Source of the DNA: Tildeniella nuda ZEHNDER 1965/U140
Lineage (GTDB): Bacteria; Cyanobacteriota; Cyanobacteriia; Leptolyngbyales; Leptolyngbyaceae
Direction of reading: 5' to 3'
Length of the DNA: 64,000 nucleotides
Assembly: GCA_019358895.1 (NCBI GenBank)
Contig: JAHHIG010000018.1
Coordinates: 1-64,000, forward strand
The notes under the pieces were generated by a model. It had not been told where the DNA came from and searched no databases. It was given only the letters and a program-made list of their open reading frames with translations. Both the position numbers and the translations under genes were made by a program. Below, piece by piece: positions 55,571-63,877 of the stretch. How positions within the stretch are numbered: position 1 is the first letter of the stretch; every line of letters starts with the position of its first letter.

Positions 55571-56650
55571 ATGCCACCCGTCCACCGTCTTCCTCTACCA
55601 CTCGCTCCAGGACTCCCGTTGACCGCGCTTGCGCCGATGCAAGACGTGACGGATCTGCGCTTCATGAGTGTGATCGCCCACTATGGCAGTCCCGACTACT
55701 TCTTTACAGAGTATTTCCGCGTCTACGCCAATTCAGGGCTGCACAAAAACATTCTGCGATCGATTACAGAGAACGCAACCGATCGCCCTGTTTTTGCTCA
55801 ACTCATTGGCGAGAGCATTCCTGATTTAGTGCGCGTGGCTGGTGAGCTGAGCCAGTATCCGATCGCGGGCATCGACTTGAATCTGGGTTGCCCCGCCCCT
55901 AGAATTTATCGCAAAAACGTTGGCGGCGGACTGTTGCGCGATCCTGACAAAATCGATCATATGCTTGGCGAACTGCGTAAGGCTGTGGCTGGGCGCTTAA
56001 CCGTCAAAATGCGACTGGGTTTTGACGACACTGCTAACTTCGATCGCATTCTCGACCTTATTAATCGGCACAACATTGACTTGCTGAGCTTGCATGGTCG
56101 CACGGTGAAGGAGATGTACCATAGCGACGTGCATTACGACCTGATCGCTCATGCGGTGCAACGAGTGCAGTGTCCCGTCTTCGCCAACGGGAATGTCACC
56201 TCTGCCTTTGCTGCTGCTGCTGTCTTAGCTCAAACAAGAGCCGCTGGAGTAATGATTGGTCGTGCGGCAATTCGCAACCCCTGGATTTTTCATCAAACTC
56301 GCCAACACCTGAGCGGTCAACCCGTCTCAACGATCGCACTACCTGCGGTGCGCGGCTATATTGAACGCCTACGGTGCGCGACAGCTATGCCGTCCATACC
56401 AGAGCGTGCGCGTGTCAACCACATGAAAATGTATCTCAACTACATCGGTCAGGGCGTTGATGTTACAGGAGCATTCTTAAGCGAGATGCGCCATGCTCAC
56501 ACAGAAGCCGAATTGTTTGGTGCTTGCGATCGCCATTTATTAGGTGAGACAAACCGAAGCCAGCCAAATCAAACCTTTGCTATTGAGCCATACCCAGGGC
56601 TGGCTGCTCGCCCTAATCGTGAACCGACTCATGTCTTAAAAGCATGTTAG
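55571..56650 (+). CDS. dus: tRNA-dihydrouridine synthase
   Basis: This 359-residue TIM-barrel flavoenzyme reduces uridine to dihydrouridine in the tRNA D-loop. Markers are LTALAPMQDVTDLRFMSVIA, AGIDLNLGCPAPRIYRKNVG (catalytic Cys in GCPAP), KMRLGFDD, LLSLHGRTVKEMY and VFANGNVTS. It matches the COG0042 family, probably DusB/C-like. ATG 55571 is chosen over TTG 55565. It is divergent from DUF2442, with their starts 58 bp apart. Confidence 0.94.
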   Translation: MPPVHRLPLPLAPGLPLTALAPMQDVTDLRFMSVIAHYGSPDYFFTEYFRVYANSGLHKNILRSITENATDRPVFAQLIGESIPDLVRVAGELSQYPIAGIDLNLGCPAPRIYRKNVGGGLLRDPDKIDHMLGELRKAVAGRLTVKMRLGFDDTANFDRILDLINRHNIDLLSLHGRTVKEMYHSDVHYDLIAHAVQRVQCPVFANGNVTSAFAAAAVLAQTRAAGVMIGRAAIRNPWIFHQTRQHLSGQPVSTIALPAVRGYIERLRCATAMPSIPERARVNHMKMYLNYIGQGVDVTGAFLSEMRHAHTEAELFGACDRHLLGETNRSQPNQTFAIEPYPGLAARPNREPTHVLKAC

Positions 56651-56974
56651 AGAACCGCTATAGTTACTAGCAATTGGCGGTCGGAGGAATGTTGATAGCA
56701 CCTTAGTCAGTGGTTAGAGAAAAGCTGATCGCTGATCGCTGACCGCTGACCGCTCTCAACGCAGCCTGAACCTATACCTCAAGGCGCGTACCTGCCGTCA
56801 AACACACAGAAGAATAATGACGAGTCTTTGTGGCAAAATACAGCGATCGAGCGCTTAAAGTAACATCAGAATTCAATGATGAAGAAATTAATCGCTCGCT
56901 CAGCGTAACTTCAAGCGATCTTTAACTTAAAGCCTCAGCATTGCGTAGAGTACTCTTCTCAGGGAGACCAGCCA
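56651..56974. repeat. Intergenic region with an STRR array
   Basis: This stretch of 324 bp contains a heptamer array at about 56723-56756 (GCTGATC, GCTGACC units). The rest is unassigned and presumably holds the promoter of the reductase gene at 56975. Confidence 0.6.
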
Positions 56975-58333
56975 GTGGTGGAAACAGCAGATGTGATTGT
57001 GATCGGAAGCGGACAGGGTGGGGTGCCTCTGGCGGCTGATTACGCTAAAGAGGGACGCAAGGTCGTTGTGTTTGAACGGGATGCGTTAGGCGGTAGCTGT
57101 ATCAACTATGGCTGCACACCGTCGAAGGCGTTTTTGGCAGCGGCTCATGGAGCAGGACGATCGCGGCAGGCAAAAAAATTAGGCATTCACACTCAGGTCA
57201 ACGTTGACTTTCCGGCAGTGATGGAGCGCGTGAGAGGAATTCGCGATCGCTTCAACCAGGGCGTTCACACGCGTCTAGAAAGTGCGGGTGTCAGGGTTGT
57301 CTGTGCTGAAGCATCGTTTGTGGGCGAACGCACGGTCAAAGGTGGTGAGGTCACTGTACAAGCGCCTCTAGTCGTCATCAATACAGGTACATCGTCATTG
57401 GTGCCTGATCTTCCCGGACTGGCAGGCACCCCGTACCTCACCAACCGGAATTTCTTTGATCTAAAAGCCTTGCCGCCTCGTTTGTTAGTCCTGGGAGCCG
57501 GTTATATTGGCTTGGAGTTAGGACAAGGGTTAGCGCGGTTGGGCAGTGAGACACATCTGATCGTGCGGGGCGATCGCGTTCTCGGTCAAGAAGAGGCTGA
57601 CGTGAGCGAGACCCTAGCCGACGCGTTCAAGCAGGACGGCATTCAGCTTCACTTTGGAGTCAATGCCGAGCAAGTTGCCTATAAGAACAATGTGTTTACG
57701 CTGACCTTGAGCAATGGCGACCAGCTTCAGGGAGAAGCATTGCTGATCGTGATTGGGCGCAAACCGAACACAGGTGCCCTTAATGTAGCCGCCAGCGGGA
57801 TTGAGCTAGATGACAAGGGCTTTGTCAAAATTGACGACCAGTTTCATACCACCTGTTCTGGCGTTTATGCGATCGGCGATGCTGCCAAGCAGCCTGCTTT
57901 TACCCACGTTTCCTGGGAAGACTACCGTCGTCTAAAAGCCATTCTCAACGGCGAACAGCGCCATCGGCACGATCGCGTTCTTGGGTATGCCGTCTATACC
58001 GAACCACAAGTGGGACGGGTTGGTATGACGTTAGAACAGGCGCAGAAAAAAGGGATTAATGCTCGTAGCGTCACGCTTCCCATGAGTCAGATTGCACGGG
58101 CGATCGAATGGGGGCACGAACTAGGCTTTTACCGGATGGTCATTGACAATGACACCAATAAGATTCTTGGCGCAACGCTAGTCGGTTATGAAACGGCTGA
58201 GTTGGTACATGTGTTTCTATCCTTAATGGAAGCGGGTGCAACCTGGCAATTGCTGGAACAGTCCGTTCACATTCACCCCACTTATGGCGAAGCGTTGCCT
58301 AGCTTGGCGCGGTTACTTCTGGAAGATCATTAA
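56975..58333 (+). CDS. FAD-dependent disulfide reductase (mercuric reductase/lipoamide dehydrogenase-like)
   Basis: This is a 452-residue protein with a GTG start after AGGGAGACC-type sequence. The FAD site is VIVIGSGQGGVPLAADYAKE, the redox-active disulfide GGSCINYGCTPSK, the NAD(P)H site LLVLGAGYIGLELGQGLA and the second FAD contact GVYAIGDAA. The C-terminal dimerisation domain has HIHPTYGEALPSL, with the His-Glu catalytic dyad. It lacks the N-terminal metal-binding domain and the C-terminal Cys pair of true MerA, so mercury reduction is unlikely. Substrate unknown. Confidence 0.9.
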   Translation: MVETADVIVIGSGQGGVPLAADYAKEGRKVVVFERDALGGSCINYGCTPSKAFLAAAHGAGRSRQAKKLGIHTQVNVDFPAVMERVRGIRDRFNQGVHTRLESAGVRVVCAEASFVGERTVKGGEVTVQAPLVVINTGTSSLVPDLPGLAGTPYLTNRNFFDLKALPPRLLVLGAGYIGLELGQGLARLGSETHLIVRGDRVLGQEEADVSETLADAFKQDGIQLHFGVNAEQVAYKNNVFTLTLSNGDQLQGEALLIVIGRKPNTGALNVAASGIELDDKGFVKIDDQFHTTCSGVYAIGDAAKQPAFTHVSWEDYRRLKAILNGEQRHRHDRVLGYAVYTEPQVGRVGMTLEQAQKKGINARSVTLPMSQIARAIEWGHELGFYRMVIDNDTNKILGATLVGYETAELVHVFLSLMEAGATWQLLEQSVHIHPTYGEALPSLARLLLEDH

Positions 58334-58389
58334 GGAGTTGTACAGAAATAACAGCATGGTCTGTAGCCGTCAGCCGTCAGCGAAAAGCC

Positions 58390-58490
58390 GATAGCTGATA
58401 GCTGATAGCCGATAGCTGATAGCTGATAGCTGATAGCCGATAGCTGATAGCTGATAGCTGATAGCTGATAGCTCATAGCTGATAGCTGAT
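58390..58490. repeat. Long STRR array (GATAGCT heptamers)
   Basis: About 14 tandem heptamers of GATAGCT with GATAGCC and CATAGCT variants make up this array, the longest in the window. It lies between convergent genes, after CCGTCAGCCGTCAGC. Confidence 0.9.
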
Positions 58491-58628
58491 CCAAAAGTGT
58501 CCAGTTATTTTTTAGCAAGCTCTAATGCGATCTCTGGAAAAGAATATACCCGCTGGTAGTTTCTTTGCTAGAAATCTCCTAAGTAGAGCCTTCGTAAGGA
58601 CGTAGCACATCCATCACTACAGGTACCA

Positions 58629-59585
58629 TCATTTACCAACCGACGATTCCACCTGAGCGCTTTTCGCAAACGGCAGTTTCCATCCCATCACGCTTTTGAG
58701 GTAGATACTGCCGATGCTGAGGAGAAACAGCACATAGCCAATTGCCTGCACAACGTAAAGTTTGTCTTCGTAGCCAAACAGCGTATGCAGAATTACACCC
58801 GGAAACTGGCTATCAGGAAGGACTTTGCTGGTATTCCAAACCATTGGTCCTAACACGCATGAGGGAAACTTGGTAAAGCGTTCGTAATAGAAACAAAGAC
58901 CTTCGGACTGACGATCGATCTTGGAAAGGGTGCTGATAGCCGTATCAAAATGACCCAGTGCCGAAACGACTAAACCCGCAACAATTAGTAGCAGGAAAAT
59001 GCCCATGACCAAAAAGAAGGCGCGGAGGTTGATTTGCACACCCCAGCGAAACAGGAGAAAGCCGATCGCGATCGCGCAGACAATGCCTGCTATAGCCCCT
59101 ACTGCAGGGATCAGCCCTTGCTGAAACTTAGCGGCAATAAAGAGCACGGTTTCAAAGCCTTCTCGCAGCACGGCGAAAAAGATGAGTCCAAAGATGCCCC
59201 ATCCGGCTGCATTACCACCTTGCAGTGTCGCCCCGATCGCGCCTTCCACCTGACCTTTAAGTAAACGTGCCTGTTGCGTCATCCAAATCAACATCCAGCT
59301 CAACATAACGACCGCTGCCGCGCTAAAGACTCCTTCTAGCAGCGGCTCAAAGACTGGTGCATACTTTTGGTTGGACGACCCTAGCGCTTGGAGCACGAAG
59401 CCAAATAAGATGCCGACCAAAGCGCTCACGACCAGTCCACCTGCAATACCGCCGTACACCCACGTGTTGAGGTGCGACTGTTTTGCTTTTTTAAGGTAAG
59501 CAAGCACAATGCCCACCACAAGAGCGGCTTCTACCCCCTCGCGCAGGGTAATGATAAAGGTCGGTAAGGCAGAGCTAAAGTCCAT
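58629..59585 (-). CDS. FTR1-family iron permease
   Basis: This 318-residue membrane protein has about seven helices. The two REGxE iron-binding motifs of the FTR1/EfeU family are present: REGVE (15-19) and REGFE (141-145). FTR1 permeases take Fe(III) made by a multicopper ferroxidase and move it through the membrane. It is the third gene of a probable minus-strand operon, after the multicopper oxidase and the HHH/EfeO-like lipoprotein. The start (59585) is 172 bp from the lipoprotein stop. Confidence 0.93.
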   Translation of the reverse strand: MDFSSALPTFIITLREGVEAALVVGIVLAYLKKAKQSHLNTWVYGGIAGGLVVSALVGILFGFVLQALGSSNQKYAPVFEPLLEGVFSAAAVVMLSWMLIWMTQQARLLKGQVEGAIGATLQGGNAAGWGIFGLIFFAVLREGFETVLFIAAKFQQGLIPAVGAIAGIVCAIAIGFLLFRWGVQINLRAFFLVMGIFLLLIVAGLVVSALGHFDTAISTLSKIDRQSEGLCFYYERFTKFPSCVLGPMVWNTSKVLPDSQFPGVILHTLFGYEDKLYVVQAIGYVLFLLSIGSIYLKSVMGWKLPFAKSAQVESSVGK

Positions 59586-59757
59586 AAGGTAAAGCGTTGG
59601 GGGTAAGCGAAGAACGAGAATTAGAGGCGAAGTTGTTTACTTCAGTTCTAGCCCTGCACATCGCAAAAAGGCAGACTCCTACCAGCTTAAAGTGATTTTT
59701 AAGAAAAAGCCCATCATCGTCGGGGCGAACGATCGTTCGCCCCTATCAGGCTCTGCT

Positions 59758-60774
59758 TTAAGAGGTCTTGGCTGCCTTTCGAGTGTCCACCTCAACGGTC
59801 TTGATGAGTTGAGACACTTGAGTCGGTGTTTTGACGGCAGCGGCAGGAGGAATGGGCGCGGGCCACACCTTCGTAAGTTCAGCCATCGTTTGCTGGATTG
59901 CCTTGTGCGTGTCAGGGTTTTGCTTCTCTACTTGAGGCGCAATGCCTGCATAGAGTTCACCTGCATACTGGACAAACCCGCGTGAATCCTGGTATTCGAT
60001 CGCCTGAGTAATTTTGCCATTTGCGATCGCCGCACCATATTCAGCGTTGGCGGTATCTAGTAATCCGTTGATCACTTGCAGCACAAAGTTGGGAGACTGA
60101 CGTTGGGCTGCGGGTAAGGTAGCGATCGCGCCGTCTACAGCCCGCATTGATGTTGTGAATTCGCTGTCCACTTTGGTCGTGTCCTTTGCTCCGGCTCGGA
60201 CTAAATCCTGGAAAGCAATCAGCGTTGTCTTGAATTCCTTGACGTTCCGTTCTGTAAGCTGATCTTCGACATCCGCATAGATCTCTTCGACGGGATGCCC
60301 GATGTGCGGTTCTGCCTGTTCAGGTTTTTGCAGATCTAGCAGTTCTTTAGCAACGAGCAGATGACCTTTCATCAAGCCCAGCTTGGTCATGTAGTCGATA
60401 TCTTTTGCTTCCCCAGTCAGCACGATGTCTTCGATCGTCACCATGTCTTTAATCTGATCAAACTGTGCCTGGTTAATCACATTTTTCGACACCAACTCTT
60501 CGGGTTTACCGTAGGGGCGGCTTGCCTGAATTTTGTTCGACAGCGCTGGCACACCAAGCTGTGCTTCAAACTTATCCAACTCGGACAAGATGGCAGTATT
60601 GATGTTGATCTTGGGCTTCCCACCATGAGCCATGCCACTCATCGCCATGCTGCTTTGAGCCGGGGAGGGACTGGTCGGTGCAGAAGCCGTGTCGGGTGGT
60701 GGCGTGCTGCACGAAATTAGCACAGTCAAGCTCATAGAGGCGAACACCAACGCTAAAAATTTGAAAAAGGACAT
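59758..60774 (-). CDS. Lipoprotein with helix-hairpin-helix and EfeO/imelysin-like regions
   Basis: This is a 338-residue protein. The signal peptide ends in lipobox LISC with lipid-anchored C22. A short Met/His-rich stretch (MAMSGMAHGG, about 43-52) could bind metal. A helix-hairpin-helix pair (about 54-118; KININTAILSELDKFEAQLG, then RPYGKPEELVSKNVINQAQF) resembles ComEA/PsbU-type modules. The rest (about 125-338) is helical, with HPVE (160-163) like the HxxE metal motif of imelysin/EfeO proteins. Its place between ferroxidase and FTR1 genes suggests it hands over iron outside the membrane. Confidence 0.72.
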   Translation of the reverse strand: MSFFKFLALVFASMSLTVLISCSTPPPDTASAPTSPSPAQSSMAMSGMAHGGKPKININTAILSELDKFEAQLGVPALSNKIQASRPYGKPEELVSKNVINQAQFDQIKDMVTIEDIVLTGEAKDIDYMTKLGLMKGHLLVAKELLDLQKPEQAEPHIGHPVEEIYADVEDQLTERNVKEFKTTLIAFQDLVRAGAKDTTKVDSEFTTSMRAVDGAIATLPAAQRQSPNFVLQVINGLLDTANAEYGAAIANGKITQAIEYQDSRGFVQYAGELYAGIAPQVEKQNPDTHKAIQQTMAELTKVWPAPIPPAAAVKTPTQVSQLIKTVEVDTRKAAKTS

Positions 60775-61099
60775 AATGTTTTACTCAGATAAGTAAGAGG
60801 ACAAGAGAAAAGATTGAAGGTGTTTCAGAACGGGTCACTGCACGTGAGGGGTAAACGCTAGAGTCATTTTGCTGCTTGGGTGGCAGCGAATTTAAGCGTA
60901 AGAATTTAGGCTTGAACAGATGCTCAGCCTCAGCGCTAAACGCCAGCGCGGCGTGATGCTTATTGCCAGATATTCCTATTAGTATTTGTGAGGCTTATTT
61001 TGACGGTTCGTCGTAACACTTGTCAATAAGGCTTCCAAAATTTCTGCGAAAGATTCTTAAGAGCAAGCGATTGTCCAGAAGCCAAGCCGTTCTGCACGT
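60775..61099. other. Intergenic region inside the iron-uptake cluster
   Basis: This stretch of 325 bp lies between the multicopper oxidase stop and the lipoprotein start. I see no gene, terminator or convincing Fur site. A separate promoter for the last two genes is possible. Confidence 0.4.
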
Positions 61100-62140
61100 C
61101 TACATGAGGTGTGCGTCAGCCGCTTCAGAGGGATGTTTCGCCGCCCGATCGACCACCTCAAACAGCCCCATACAGCCAGCTTCCGCGATCGCATCCTGGT
61201 GTGGATGGAACATAAACTTGCCGGGATAGCGATACGAAAACTCTAGAATGTGCCGTTCTGCCGTCCCCATCGTAATGACATCGGTTTCTTCGTCGGGTTG
61301 CAGGTGTCGCCCCGTGCGGTAGACCTGAAACAGATTGGCGTGCAAATGAAAGGTTGCTACCGGGTCAAACTCGATCATGTTCAGCACATACAGCCGCACC
61401 CGCTGATCTTTCTGAATCTGGATGGGGTGCTGCATGTAGTAATGCGGCATCCCGTTAAAGGCATACAGCTCGTTTTTCTGGTCGCCATTTACGTCGTAGC
61501 CAGCCATAATCAGCACCATTTCATCGGCAGGCGGGCGAGGCGTGGGCGGATCGATGATGAACATTCCATACAAGCCTTTGCCAATGTGCCGCGTAACGGG
61601 GGCAATGTGGCAGTGATAAAGGTGAACGCCAAACGGCTCGGCATCAAATTCGTAGATAAACACGCTGCCGTTACGGACGGGCTTGATGCCGTCCATTTCT
61701 GCTTTGTGGACACCGTGAAAGTGTAGTGAGTGCGAATGCCCAGCCCGATTGTAAAAAATGACGCGGATGCGATCGCCCTCTGTCGCGCGAAAGGTGGGTC
61801 CCGGCACTCGTCCGTTCAAGTTCCAGGTAATAAATGAAGTCGCGCTGTTGAGCTGCACGGCTGAGGTTTGTGCTTCGACGCGGAACTCACGAACGGTACG
61901 CCCGTTTTCAGTTGTGACTGTGCCATAGTCAAACTGGCGCAGCGTGGTAAGTGGCGTGAACCCCTTTGGCTCAGCTTGCGGTTGGTCGGACGTTGGGATG
62001 TGGACTGTGTGCGATCGCGGCTGCCAGAGTGTCCGCAGTGCGATCGCGCCACCGATGGCTCCAACCCCTGCCAGACCGACTTTCAACAGATTACGCCGAC
62101 TCCAACGATCGGGTTGATTCAGAGCATAGCGATCGGGCAT
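61100..62140 (-). CDS. Tat-exported multicopper oxidase, probable ferroxidase
   Basis: This is a 346-residue protein. The twin-arginine signal is DRWSRRNLLKVGLAG (about 11-25). Two cupredoxin domains follow, with copper sites HSLHFHG (137-143), HLYHCHI (173-179), HLHANLF (265-271) and FHPHQDAIAEAGCMG (311-325). In the last, HPH replaces the more common HCH, so the type 1 copper cysteine is the one in HLYHCHI. It is the first gene of a cluster with an EfeO-like lipoprotein and an FTR1 permease, so ferroxidase is the likely role. Nitrite reductase and laccase are alternatives. Confidence 0.88.
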   Translation of the reverse strand: MPDRYALNQPDRWSRRNLLKVGLAGVGAIGGAIALRTLWQPRSHTVHIPTSDQPQAEPKGFTPLTTLRQFDYGTVTTENGRTVREFRVEAQTSAVQLNSATSFITWNLNGRVPGPTFRATEGDRIRVIFYNRAGHSHSLHFHGVHKAEMDGIKPVRNGSVFIYEFDAEPFGVHLYHCHIAPVTRHIGKGLYGMFIIDPPTPRPPADEMVLIMAGYDVNGDQKNELYAFNGMPHYYMQHPIQIQKDQRVRLYVLNMIEFDPVATFHLHANLFQVYRTGRHLQPDEETDVITMGTAERHILEFSYRYPGKFMFHPHQDAIAEAGCMGLFEVVDRAAKHPSEAADAHLM

Positions 62141-62260
62141 AGCGTAACCAGCAGTTCCTGATGCGTACGTTAATGGTGTGTGTCTGCAACAACGGTACTA
62201 CTGCAAATGAGCGCAAAAAGACCTTGCTAGATTACAAGCATAAAAGCCCCTGAGCTTACT

Positions 62261-62279
62261 GTCAATTATTATCATTTAG
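62261..62279 (-). promoter_or_regulatory. Candidate Fur box upstream of the multicopper oxidase gene
   Basis: Read on the minus strand, CTAAATGATAATAATTGAC matches the Fur consensus GATAATGATAATCATTATC at 13 of 19 positions, including the central AATGATAAT. It lies about 120 bp upstream of the start of the iron-uptake cluster. Confidence 0.5.
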
Positions 62280-62405
62280 ATGATCATTGTTTTACGGGCA
62301 CATTTATCACTAGCTCTCTAGCTACACCAGAGCGTACCCAGAACGACTCCATTGCTCAACGCTTTCTTTGGTTCTATGGCAACTTCTGCCCTTACAGGAA
62401 CCGTA

Positions 62406-62527
62406 ATACCATTTCCCTAAGCTGTCGCTACAGATGCAATCCTTGGCTGGCGGTCAGCGGTCAGCGGTCAGCGGTCAGCCGTCAGCAGCAAGAACGAATT
62501 TGTAGCGCGATTTTGTAGAATTGGTAT
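62406..62527 (+). mobile_element. MITE-like element carrying an STRR array (copy 2)
   Basis: This is nearly identical to 45042-45170, in the same orientation, with five GCGGTCA-type heptamers instead of six, so the lengths differ by exactly 7 bp. Its ends, ATACCATTTCCC and GTAGAATTGGTAT, are imperfect inverted repeats. Confidence 0.75.
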
Positions 62528-62815
62528 AATCCCAGCGAATTTGATCCAGCATCAAGCGTTTCAATCTATTGCTAAAGCTTTAGATTGCCAACGTTTGCTC
62601 TGTCGACTGCAATATGTAGCCTACGATACAAACATCGCGGTTTTTCTGTTTTTACCATGGGACAACCGTGAAATACGGTCGCTTCTTCGTAGATGTTTCA
62701 GCGTGAAGTCGTTCGATGACTGCTGCCGTTATGCTTGGCTGGTGACACTCTCAGGTAGGCAGGAGTGCGTAGAACTGTACGTCTAAATCTAAATCTCAGT
62801 CGTTTGAGAGTCATT

Positions 62816-63781
62816 ATGAAAACTGAAGACACTAACGGGGAAACGTCTACGCCAGCGATCGCGGAGTCTGTCCCTGCAACGGCAGATCTCAAGAAAAAGG
62901 ACAAGAAGAGGGATAAGAAAAAGCTGAAAAAACGTAAGCAAGCCAAGCTCGAAGTTAAAGAGCCAGCAGTGTTTCATTACATCTCTGAAGGTGAAGGTAG
63001 CTCTAAGCTGTCCAGCAAAGAGTATGAAAAAGAGCTGGCACGTCTGCAAGTAGAGTTGGTGAAAATGCAGTACTGGGCAAAGCACACGGGTACTCGCATT
63101 GTCATTCTGTTTGAGGGACGTGATGCTGCGGGCAAAGGCGGCACGATTAAGCGCATTACCGAACCACTCAACCCGCGTGGCTGTCGAGTTGTGGCATTGG
63201 GTACACCGAGCGATCGCGAGAAAACCGAATGGTATTTTCAGCGGTACGTTCCCCATTTACCCGCAGCAGGTGAAATCGTGTGTTTCGATCGCAGTTGGTA
63301 TAACCGCGCTGGTGTAGAACACGTGATGGGCTTCTGCACAGAAACGCAGTATCAGGAATTCATGCAGACCTGTCCAGAATTTGAGCGGATGCTGGTGCGA
63401 TCGGGCATCATTCTGCTGAAGTATTGGTTTTCGGTGAGCGATGAGGAGCAAGAGCGTCGCTTTCAGTCCCGCACGATCGATCCCGCTCGTCGCTGGAAGC
63501 TGAGTCCGATGGATCTGGAGTCGCGCGATCGTTGGGTGGAATATTCACAGGCAAAAGACACCATGTTTGCCCACACCAATATTCCAGAAGCGCCCTGGTT
63601 CACAGTCGAAGCCGACGACAAAAAACGCGCTCGGCTGAACTGCATCCATCATTTCTTAAGCAAAATTCCCTACATCGATATGACTCCAGAACCGCTGGAA
63701 CTGGCACCACGTAAGATCGCTCCCCATGGCTATGTACGTCCGCCACGCAATGAACAATTTTTTGTGCCACAGATCTATTGA
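62816..63781 (+). CDS. ppk2: PPK2-family polyphosphate kinase with a lysine-rich N-terminus
   Basis: This is a 321-residue protein, from ATG 62816. Residues 26-48 are almost all Lys, Arg and Asp. The PPK2 core has Walker A EGRDAAGKGG (100-109), PSDREKTEWYFQRY, Walker B VCFDRSWYNR (155-164) and the lid DPARRWKLSPMD. PPK2 enzymes phosphorylate nucleotides from polyphosphate, or the reverse; the single-domain length and motifs fit class I/III, but nucleotide preference cannot be read here. The basic tail could bind polyphosphate. Confidence 0.93.
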   Translation: MKTEDTNGETSTPAIAESVPATADLKKKDKKRDKKKLKKRKQAKLEVKEPAVFHYISEGEGSSKLSSKEYEKELARLQVELVKMQYWAKHTGTRIVILFEGRDAAGKGGTIKRITEPLNPRGCRVVALGTPSDREKTEWYFQRYVPHLPAAGEIVCFDRSWYNRAGVEHVMGFCTETQYQEFMQTCPEFERMLVRSGIILLKYWFSVSDEEQERRFQSRTIDPARRWKLSPMDLESRDRWVEYSQAKDTMFAHTNIPEAPWFTVEADDKKRARLNCIHHFLSKIPYIDMTPEPLELAPRKIAPHGYVRPPRNEQFFVPQIY

Positions 63782-63877
63782 TCGCAGAAACGCTCTCGAC
63801 TTTGCTATCGTTTATACCTTTTGTCGGCACGTGACCAAGTACGCTTTGTACGTTTAGTATCCTCAGGAACCAGCATT

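Larger units (their letters stand above)
62141..62815. other. Intergenic region upstream of the iron-uptake operon
   Basis: This stretch of 675 bp holds the Fur-box-like site at 62261-62279 and the MITE copy at 62406-62527. A short frame near 62541-62786 lacks coding character and is not called. Confidence 0.6.

Noticed and set aside
58390-58490. CRISPR-like array
   Set aside because: The units are 7 bp with no spacers, so it is an STRR array.
58330-58518. Minus-strand frame of 62 codons with repeated SYQLSAI
   Set aside because: It is a translation of the heptamer array (a 7-bp repeat gives a 7-residue repeat) and has no independent coding support.
62541-62786. Plus-strand frame of 81 codons upstream of ppk2
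   Set aside because: It has poor coding composition, no ribosome binding site and no recognisable domain, and follows directly on a MITE.
63839-63851. NtcA site upstream of glnN (GTACGCTTTGTAC)
   Set aside because: The spacing between GTA and TAC is 7 bases, not the 8 of the NtcA consensus, so it is only suggestive.
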